Below, piece after piece: positions 1 through 4,658 of a DNA stretch of 14,307 nt (position 1 is the first letter of the stretch; each line of letters begins with the position of its first letter). Position numbers and translations under genes: made by a program. The DNA comes from DTKY01 sp037440765 (GTDB lineage: Bacteria; Acidobacteriota; Terriglobia; Bryobacterales; Bryobacteraceae), in contig JBBITL010000096.1 of NCBI GenBank assembly GCA_037440765.1, positions 1-14,307 of the forward strand, read 5' to 3'. The notes beneath the pieces were generated by a model. It saw only the letters and a program-made list of their open reading frames with translations. It was not told the origin of the DNA and did no database searches.

Positions 1-68
1 AATGTGTTCTTGACGGTCAGAGGTGGGAACTGCCCCCATTAATGACCAAGAGCCCAAGAGCCGTAAAA

Positions 69-145
<77 letters not shown>

Positions 146-156
146 ACTCAACCACC

Positions 157-162
157 ATCATA
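157..162 (-). promoter_or_regulatory. Putative -10 element for tRNA-Pro
   Basis: TATGAT on the minus strand lies 11 bases before the tRNA 5' end, which would place transcription start at about position 150. No good TTGACA-like -35 is seen 16-18 bases upstream, where the DNA is very GC-rich. This is inferred from position and similarity only. The rest of 146-329 holds no gene. It contains the palindrome and the extended -10 listed separately, plus a short AT-richer patch near 231-258 that I could not assign. Confidence 0.35.
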
Positions 163-285
163 GCCGACGCCGCGGCCGCCGGCCCGGATCACGAGCGGTC
201 TTGCCGCGATCCGCTCCGGAAGTGCGCGGCTATGTAAATTGTCCTCTTACACTTGCACCGAAGCGGCGGATCGCTGTGCACGGCC

Positions 286-301
286 GCTCCGCCGGCGGAG
301 C
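286..301. promoter_or_regulatory. Perfect 16-bp palindrome upstream of the HU-TIR genes (candidate operator)
   Basis: GCTCCGCC followed directly by GGCGGAGC is a perfect dyad. It ends 10 bases before the extended -10 element of the HU-like gene, so it would lie over the -35 region, where a repressor or activator site is often found. The DNA is GC-rich, where palindromes of C and G arise more easily, so the operator role is inference. Confidence 0.3.
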
Positions 302-311
302 CCGACTCCGC

Positions 312-320
312 TGCTAGCAT
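312..320 (+). promoter_or_regulatory. Putative extended -10 (TGCTAGCAT) for the HU-TIR genes
   Basis: This matches the TGnTAnnnT extended -10 pattern. It ends 9 bases before the ATG at 330, so the predicted transcript would start 2-4 bases before the start codon. The only Shine-Dalgarno-like sequence before that ATG is a weak GAGAG, which would fall at or before the predicted transcription start. Confidence 0.4.
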
Positions 321-329
321 GAGAGCGGC

Positions 330-557
330 ATGAGGAAACAGGACCTGGCCGCGCGCCTGGCGCGCAAGGCGCGGCTCTCCCGGGCCGCCGCCGCCGACCG
401 GCTGGACCGGATAATCCACGACATACTGGCCGAACTCAAACGAGGGAAACCCGTGCCCCTGCCCGGCCTGGGCACCTTCACCCCGGGAGAAAGGCCTGGC
501 TTCGAGTTCGACAAGCAGAAGGCCAAGGAGACCGCCCGCAGTGCCAGGAAACGGTGA
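330..557 (+). CDS. Short HU/IHF-family-like DNA-binding protein lacking the beta-arm
   Basis: The 75-residue protein begins like HU: two N-terminal helices (MRKQDLAARLARKARLSRAA to about residue 38) and then the HU signature strand 'VPLPGLGTF' (about residues 42-50). In ordinary HU/IHF (about 90 residues) this strand leads into a long beta-arm whose tip carries an intercalating proline in an RNP motif. Here that arm is missing and the chain passes through 'GERPGFEFDKQK' into a short basic tail ending SARKR. Many Arg and Lys residues make DNA binding plausible, but arm-mediated bending is not expected. The stop overlaps the TIR gene start by 17 bases, so the two are almost certainly co-expressed. 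A nucleoid role and a dedicated role with the TIR protein are both possible; the gene order favours the second (inference). Confidence 0.75.
   Translation: MRKQDLAARLARKARLSRAAAADRLDRIIHDILAELKRGKPVPLPGLGTFTPGERPGFEFDKQKAKETARSARKR
525..530 (+). promoter_or_regulatory. Shine-Dalgarno (AAGGAG) for the TIR gene
   Basis: AAGGAG lies 10 bases before the GTG at 541, inside the HU-like gene. It supports the GTG start and translation of the TIR protein from the shared message. Confidence 0.55.
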
Positions 558-1107
558 GCAGCTTGTCCGGCTGCTGCGGCAGTGCCTGGAAGAGGCTGAC
601 TCGGTCGAGATCGACGGCCTGGGGGTTTTCTTGCGGCGCGCCGGAGGCTACGACTTCATCCCCGCCGGCGGCCCCAAGGTCTTCATCGCCTACGTGATCG
701 AGGACCTGGAACCCGCCGAGCGGCTCTACGACGATCTGCGACGGCACGGCTTCGACCCCTGGCTGGACCGCAAGAAGCTGCTGCCCGGCCAGAACTGGCC
801 CCGCGCCATCCAGCAGGCCATCGAAGTCAGCGATTTCTTCGTCGCCTGCCTCTCGCAGAAAGCGGTCCGCAAGAAGAGCCAGTTCCAGGCCGAACTGCGG
901 TACGCGCTTGACTGCGCCGCCCGTGTGCCGCTGGACCGAAGCTTCCTCCTGCCCGTGCGATTGGAGGATTGTCCGGTTCCCGCGCGCATCAGCCGCGAGA
1001 TTCAGTATGTCAACCTGTACCCGGACTGGCAGGAGGGCGTGCGGCGGCTGGCGGCGGCCATCCGCGGCCCAAATCAAGCCAAAATACGATTACCGCTTGC
1101 TGGTTAG
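541..1107 (+). CDS. TIR-domain protein with N-terminal half-HU module
   Basis: The 188-residue protein has a TIR domain at about residues 45-175. The first strand is KVFIAY (46-51), the BB-loop region is 'WLDRKKLLPGQNW' (74-86), and helix C carries 'SQFQAEL' with E118 at the position of the catalytic glutamate of NAD-cleaving TIR enzymes (as in SARM1). Bacterial TIR proteins of this type are usually effectors that hydrolyse NAD+ or make signalling nucleotides from it; that is family knowledge, not shown here. Residues 6-42 (helix, then VEIDGLGVF and GYDFIP) align with the second half of the HU-like protein encoded just upstream, suggesting a shared recognition or pairing module. There is no signal peptide or membrane segment, so it is cytoplasmic. 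The 3' end overlaps the convergent TPR gene by 18 bases. Confidence 0.85.
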   Translation: MPGNGEQLVRLLRQCLEEADSVEIDGLGVFLRRAGGYDFIPAGGPKVFIAYVIEDLEPAERLYDDLRRHGFDPWLDRKKLLPGQNWPRAIQQAIEVSDFFVACLSQKAVRKKSQFQAELRYALDCAARVPLDRSFLLPVRLEDCPVPARISREIQYVNLYPDWQEGVRRLAAAIRGPNQAKIRLPLAG

Positions 1108-1479
1108 TAACCTGCGGATGCGAGCAGCTTCCTTGTCCTCGGGCGCCAGCGCGAGGAACCTCTCGTAGGCCGGGCGGTAGCAGGCCTCGTCCTTCAGTCT
1201 CTGGCAAGCCTCGCCCAGGCGCAGGTAGGCTTCGGCGAAGTTCTCATTCCATTTCGCCGCCTCCCGGAAGCGGGCGGCGGCTGCGCGGTGATTGCCCTTC
1301 CTGAAATAGAAGTTGCCGACCTTAAGTTCAGCCTGAGCCTGGACGGGATTGAAGGCGTACTCCTTCTCTGTGAGGGACTCGTCTTCCTCCGGCGGCTCCG
1401 CCGGCTTGACCTCCTGAGCCAGGAGGGCCACGGCCGCCAGGGCCGAGACGACCAGGAGCCGTATTCCGTCCGGTGGCAC
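1090..1479 (-). CDS. Secreted TPR-repeat protein, function unknown
   Basis: The 129-residue protein has a hydrophobic N-terminal segment (about residues 6-21, LLVVSALAAVALLA) typical of a signal peptide, with likely cleavage near A21. An acidic, proline-containing linker follows (about 26-42), then two TPR-like helix pairs (about 47-80 and 81-114) with the pattern G-N-FYFRKGN-AAARFREA and AYLRLGEACQRL. TPRs bind other proteins, and the predicted site is the periplasm. No lipobox cysteine is seen. The GTG at 1479 is chosen because it gives a clean signal peptide and sits 6 bases after a TATACT -10; there is no Shine-Dalgarno. It is divergent from uvrC with 19 bases between start codons. The exact function is not recognisable. 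Confidence 0.75.
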   Translation of the reverse strand: MPPDGIRLLVVSALAAVALLAQEVKPAEPPEEDESLTEKEYAFNPVQAQAELKVGNFYFRKGNHRAAAARFREAAKWNENFAEAYLRLGEACQRLKDEACYRPAYERFLALAPEDKEAARIRRLLTSKR

Positions 1480-1485
1480 AATACA

Positions 1486-1493
1486 AGTATACT
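1486..1493. promoter_or_regulatory. Shared palindromic -10 (AGTATACT) for divergent TPR gene and uvrC
   Basis: AGTATACT is its own reverse complement, so TATACT reads as a near-consensus -10 on both strands. On the plus strand it ends at 1493, 5 bases before the uvrC ATG (1499). On the minus strand it ends at 1486, 6 bases before the GTG of the TPR gene (1479). Both transcripts would start at or next to their start codons. No convincing -35 is seen on the plus strand, and neither start has a Shine-Dalgarno. Confidence 0.5.
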
Positions 1494-1498
1494 GCCCG

Positions 1499-3199
1499 AT
1501 GTATCTCCGCGAGAAAGCCTCGGAGCTGCCTTCCGCGCCCGGCGTGTACCTCTACAAGGACGAGCACGGGACCGTTCTCTACGTCGGGAAAGCAAAGAAC
1601 CTGCGCGCCCGCGTGCGGAGTTACTTCTCCGAGGAGCGCCTGGCGGACGCCAAAACGGGCAGTCTGATCGCCGAGGCGCGAAGCCTGGACTTCATCCTGG
1701 TAGACACCGAGAAGGAAGCCCTCGCCCTGGAGAACAACCTCATCAAGGAATACCAGCCGCGCTTCAACGTGCTGCTGCGGGACGACAAGTCTTTTCCATG
1801 CATCAAGCTGACCAATGAGAAGTACCCCCGGATCTACGTCACCCGGCGCATCCGCAAGGACGGCGCTTCCTATTTTGGGCCGTATCTGCCGGCCAGCCTC
1901 GCCTACCGGCTGGTGCACTTCATCCACCGCTGCTTTCTGGTTCCTTCCTGCGTGGTGGACCTGACCCGCAACCATGCGCAGCCCTGCCTCCAGTACCACA
2001 TACACCGGTGCCTCGGCCCGTGCGTGAGGGGCCTCACCACGGACGAGGACTACTCCCGGGCGGTGAAGGACGTGAGGCTGTTCCTGGACGGCCGGCTCAA
2101 GGACCTGGCAGCGGGGCTCTACGAACGGATGCAGGAAGCATCCCTGGCCATGCGCTTTGAGGAGGCGGCCGGGTTGCGGGACCTGATTGCGACGGTGGAG
2201 GAGGTTGAGGAGAAGCAGAAGATGGCCGCCGTGGAGGCCGAGGATGCCGACATCTTCGGCTACCACGCCGAACCGCCGCTGGTGGCGGTGGACGTCTTCC
2301 ATTACCGCAACGGCCGCGTCGTCGACCGGCGGCAGTACTTCTGGGAAGACCAGGATGAGTTCGAGCCGGGCGAGTTCTTCTCCTCGCTTCTCAAGCAGTT
2401 CTATCTGAACCAGCCTCACATCCCGCGCCGCATCGATGTGCCCGTCGAGTTCGAAGACAGCGGGCTGCTTGAGCAACTGCTCACCGAGACGCGCGGGCGC
2501 AAGACCGAAATCCACACGCCGCGGCGCGGGCCGAAGAAGGCCATGCTGGCACTGGCCGGGACCAACGCGCGGCACAGCTTCGAGCAGCGTTTCCGGGTCC
2601 GCAAGCCCGCGCTCAAGGCCATCCAGGCGGCCTTGCAGGAGACGCTGGGATTGCCGGAGCCTCCCGCGCGCGTCGAGTGTTTCGATATCTCCCATATACA
2701 GGGCTCGGACACCGTGGCCAGCATGGTGGTTTGGGAGGCCGGGAGGATGAAGAAGGCGGACTACCGCAAGTTCATTATTCGCGGCGTGGAGGGCGTGGAC
2801 GACTTCGCCTCGATGCGCGAGGTGATCACGCGCCGCTACAGCCGGGTACAGCGCGAAGGAGCGGCGATGCCCGGCCTGGTGCTGGTGGACGGGGGCGTGG
2901 GGCAGTTGCACGCGGCGGCCGAGGCGCTGGAGTCGCTCGGCGTCATCAACCAGCCGCTGGCCGCCATCGCCAAGCGCGAGGAATGGATCTACGTGCTGGG
3001 CCAGGAGGAGGAACCGGTCAAGCTGGACCGCTTCTCGCCCATCCTGCACCTGATCCAGACCATCCGCGACGAAGCCCACCGCTTCGCCGTCGCCTTCCAC
3101 CGCGACCGTCGCGCCAAGCGCTTCATCGAGAAGAAGCCCGGGCGAAAGAGGCGCTCAGTCGTCCGCGAGGACGGCGCGCAGGGTGAACAGAACGGCTAA
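1499..3199 (+). CDS. uvrC: UvrABC excinuclease subunit C, lacking the C-terminal HhH
   Basis: UvrC makes the two incisions around a DNA lesion after UvrA/UvrB loading. The 566-residue protein has a GIY-YIG nuclease (about 12-90: GVYLYKD, LYVGKAKNLRARV, with the metal-binding glutamate E78 in LALENN). Four cysteines C151, C163, C171 and C175 have the same spacing as the iron-sulfur ligands of E. coli UvrC. A UVR domain that contacts UvrB spans about 200-236. The RNase-H-like nuclease (about 390-535) has CFDISHIQG (D396), LVDGGVGQL (D464) and DEAHRFA (H526). After HRDRRAK the chain should continue into a double helix-hairpin-helix (IPGIG-type motif); instead it ends in a basic tail of about 25 residues, and no such motif appears in other frames. 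The last 45 bases overlap the convergent anti-sigma gene. The ATG gives the standard N-terminus. Confidence 0.95.
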   Translation: MYLREKASELPSAPGVYLYKDEHGTVLYVGKAKNLRARVRSYFSEERLADAKTGSLIAEARSLDFILVDTEKEALALENNLIKEYQPRFNVLLRDDKSFPCIKLTNEKYPRIYVTRRIRKDGASYFGPYLPASLAYRLVHFIHRCFLVPSCVVDLTRNHAQPCLQYHIHRCLGPCVRGLTTDEDYSRAVKDVRLFLDGRLKDLAAGLYERMQEASLAMRFEEAAGLRDLIATVEEVEEKQKMAAVEAEDADIFGYHAEPPLVAVDVFHYRNGRVVDRRQYFWEDQDEFEPGEFFSSLLKQFYLNQPHIPRRIDVPVEFEDSGLLEQLLTETRGRKTEIHTPRRGPKKAMLALAGTNARHSFEQRFRVRKPALKAIQAALQETLGLPEPPARVECFDISHIQGSDTVASMVVWEAGRMKKADYRKFIIRGVEGVDDFASMREVITRRYSRVQREGAAMPGLVLVDGGVGQLHAAAEALESLGVINQPLAAIAKREEWIYVLGQEEEPVKLDRFSPILHLIQTIRDEAHRFAVAFHRDRRAKRFIEKKPGRKRRSVVREDGAQGEQNG

Positions 3200-3622
3200 G
3201 CCGGCCAGGGCGACGGCGGCGAGCGCGACCGTAGCCGCGGGCAGCGCCAGGCCGAACACCGTCCACTGCCCCTGGGGCACGGGAATCCAATGCGCGGCGG
3301 ATGTCCAGTAGGAAAGTCCGGCCGCCAGGACGCTTGCCGCCACGCCAACCGCCGCGAACCGCCGGTACCGCTGCACAGGCCGGATGGCCGCCTCAGCCTG
3401 CTTCGAGCGAAGCCAGCCGGCGCGCCACCAGATCTGCCTGGCGCCCGGCAGGGCCTCCAGGGCAGGAGCGTCCTCACGGAGCGCCGCCAGGCCCTGCGTG
3501 ACGGCAACCACCTCGCGGCAGATCCCGCAACCGGCCGCGTGCTCGCGCAGCCCCGGCCCCCACTGGCCGGTGCGCGCGCCGCGCCACACGGCGCCCTCGC
3601 GCTCGCAGCCCATGAGTCTCAT
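3155..3622 (-). CDS. Zinc-finger anti-sigma factor (ZAS-like), membrane-bound
   Basis: The 155-residue protein has the HxxxCxxC motif of zinc-binding anti-sigma domains (H28, C32, C35 in 'REHAAGCGICREVV') in its N-terminal, cytoplasmic part. Two predicted transmembrane helices follow (about 88-106 and 121-149), and the chain stops right after the second, with no large periplasmic sensor domain. Such proteins hold an ECF sigma factor inactive until a signal releases it. The ATG overlaps the sigma stop codon (ATGA, 3619-3622), the usual arrangement for a sigma/anti-sigma pair made in fixed ratio. The 3' end overlaps uvrC tail-to-tail. The assignment rests on the motif, membrane topology and neighbour, since sequence in this family is poorly conserved. 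Confidence 0.8.
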   Translation of the reverse strand: MRLMGCEREGAVWRGARTGQWGPGLREHAAGCGICREVVAVTQGLAALREDAPALEALPGARQIWWRAGWLRSKQAEAAIRPVQRYRRFAAVGVAASVLAAGLSYWTSAAHWIPVPQGQWTVFGLALPAATVALAAVALAGLAVLFTLRAVLADD

Positions 3623-4158
3623 GTGGCCGCCTCCTTTCGCAGAAGACGTGCCAGCTTGCGCCGGGCCCTGAACAGCAGCACGCGGACGCTCAGCGGACTC
3701 AGTCCGAGCGCGTCCGCGACCTCGGCGTGGGTTGCGCCCTCCGCGTATGCCAGCCAGACCAGCGCCCGCTCGCGCGGGCTCATCCTGCCGAGCGCCCGGT
3801 CCACGTCGAGCCGTCCGGAGGGATCCGCGGCCGCTGCAACGGCCGGCCCCTCAAGTCGCGTGAACCGCTCCGCCGTGCGCTTGCGGCGCCACTGGTCGTA
3901 GATGATGGTGGTCGCAGCCCGGTACACGTAACCGCGCATCTGGGCCTCGCTCATGCCCTCGCGCCGGCCGTGCAGGAACCGGCAGAAAGCCTCTTGCAGG
4001 ACGTCTTCCACGGCGGCGGCCTCCCCGGCCACGCGGCGGATGTAGCCGGCGAGCGCGGGCGCCGTCGAGGCGTAGAACGCCTCGAAGGCCGCCCTGTCCA
4101 GGCGAGCCGCCGCCTTCCCCACGGCCACGGAGCAGTCCACTACGATCCCGCGTTGCAC
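3619..4158 (-). CDS. ECF-type RNA polymerase sigma factor
   Basis: The 179-residue protein has sigma region 2 at about residues 23-95 (AFEAFYASTAPALAGYIRRV; AVEDVLQEAFCRFL; the DNA-melting segment MRGYVYRAATTIIYDQWRRK). A short linker leads to sigma region 4 at about 118-172 (LGRMSPRERALVWLAYAEG, then the helix-turn-helix THAEVADALGLSPLSVRVLLFRARRKL). It redirects RNA polymerase to a small set of promoters under control of the anti-sigma factor encoded next to it. The GTG at 4158 is preceded by GAGGGAAGG, which favours it. A second GTG at 4140 overlaps the upstream stop (TAGTG) and would shorten the protein by 6 residues, but has no Shine-Dalgarno. The chosen start lies 19 bases inside the upstream membrane-protein gene, implying one transcript. 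Confidence 0.9.
   Translation of the reverse strand: MQRGIVVDCSVAVGKAAARLDRAAFEAFYASTAPALAGYIRRVAGEAAAVEDVLQEAFCRFLHGRREGMSEAQMRGYVYRAATTIIYDQWRRKRTAERFTRLEGPAVAAAADPSGRLDVDRALGRMSPRERALVWLAYAEGATHAEVADALGLSPLSVRVLLFRARRKLARLLRKEAAT
3630..3637 (-). promoter_or_regulatory. Strong Shine-Dalgarno (AAAGGAGG) for the anti-sigma gene
   Basis: AAAGGAGG lies 7 bases before the anti-sigma ATG and within the last codons of the sigma gene. It fixes the start at 3622 and, with the ATGA overlap, supports coupled translation. Confidence 0.7.
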
Positions 4159-4607
4159 CTTCCCTCAGTGTCCAGCATGCCCCACTTCTTCGACAACCAG
4201 TAAGAGATCCCGGCAGAGACCAGGAAACCAACGCCCAAGCTCAGCACGAGGCTGCCGATGATGATTCCGGGGTTGGCCCCACCGTCGCGCTCCGGGTAGG
4301 CTACCCCGAGGCTCACGATCGCGACGCCGAACGTGGTTATCACGACGCCCACCTGCATGGCACGGAGAATGCCGCGGCCGGCGTGCCGGGCATCCGTCGT
4401 CAGGCCCCGCAGGAACCTGTCGCCGCCTTCGGTCTGCAGGAATTGAGCCACCTCCTGCGGCGAGCCGAACTTCTCGAGCAGCCGGTTCTGCAACTCCGAG
4501 CGGGCCTGCACCAGCGCCTGCCGCCGCCTGGCATCCAGCCAGAAGAACCAGGCCGCCAGGGCGAAGAGACTCAGGAAGATGAGCGCAACGACGCTTTGCT
4601 CGTTCAT
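4140..4607 (-). CDS. Small integral membrane protein upstream of the ECF sigma gene
   Basis: The 155-residue protein is not a family I recognise. It has an N-terminal transmembrane helix (about 7-25, VALIFLSLFALAAWFFWL), a charged, probably cytoplasmic segment (about 27-83, with RRRQ and 'KFGSPQEVAQFLQTEGG'), and two further transmembrane helices (about 84-105 and 113-138), then SKKWGM and a short tail. The middle segment resembles small helical regions seen near membrane anchors but carries no catalytic motif. Its 3' end overlaps the sigma gene, so it is probably the first gene of a three-gene unit and could take part in sensing or in the response (inference). The ATG at 4607 gives a good first membrane helix; GGAG just before it is a weak, closely spaced ribosome site. 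Confidence 0.7.
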   Translation of the reverse strand: MNEQSVVALIFLSLFALAAWFFWLDARRRQALVQARSELQNRLLEKFGSPQEVAQFLQTEGGDRFLRGLTTDARHAGRGILRAMQVGVVITTFGVAIVSLGVAYPERDGGANPGIIIGSLVLSLGVGFLVSAGISYWLSKKWGMLDTEGRCNAGS

Positions 4608-4612
4608 ATCTC

Positions 4613-4654
4613 CGTAACGCGCGGAGGACCGCAGAGGTTAACATTACAGTTACG
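4613..4654. promoter_or_regulatory. Inverted repeat CGTAAC-N30-GTTACG between divergent starts
   Basis: Six-base arms (4613-4618 and 4649-4654) lie within the 51-base gap between the membrane-protein gene (-) and the methyltransferase/MTHFR gene (+). A GTTAAC palindrome lies between them at 4637-4642. The gap must hold promoters for both directions, so a shared regulator is possible. Six-base arms can also occur by chance. Confidence 0.2.
4645..4650 (+). promoter_or_regulatory. Putative -10 (TACAGT) for the methyltransferase/MTHFR gene
   Basis: TACAGT ends 8 bases before the ATG at 4659, giving a predicted start of transcription 1-2 bases before the start codon. The only GAGG-like sequence (4634-4637) is too far upstream to serve as a Shine-Dalgarno, which supports a near-leaderless message. 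No -35 is recognisable. There is no room for a SAM or B12 riboswitch in the 51-base gap. Confidence 0.3.
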
Positions 4655-4658
4655 ACGC

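Noticed and set aside
46..61. Direct repeat CCAAGAGC-CCAAGAGC next to the tRNA CCA end
   Set aside because: There are only two 8-base copies and no integrase or second attachment-like copy in the window, so an att site cannot be supported.
541..1107. Known two-gene defence systems with a TIR protein (for example Thoeris-type or SIR2/TIR-Argonaute pairs)
   Set aside because: No SIR2/ThsA-like, Argonaute or STING-like partner is present; the only co-encoded gene is HU-like.
1328..3100. 590-codon open frame on the minus strand opposite uvrC
   Set aside because: The plus strand encodes a full UvrC with all catalytic motifs. The antisense product has no recognisable domain, and its openness follows from high-GC codon use.
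4383..4658. N-terminal extension of the methyltransferase/MTHFR protein to 4383
   Set aside because: It would overlap the divergent membrane-protein gene, and the added residues do not resemble the family. The conserved domain starts right after the ATG at 4659.
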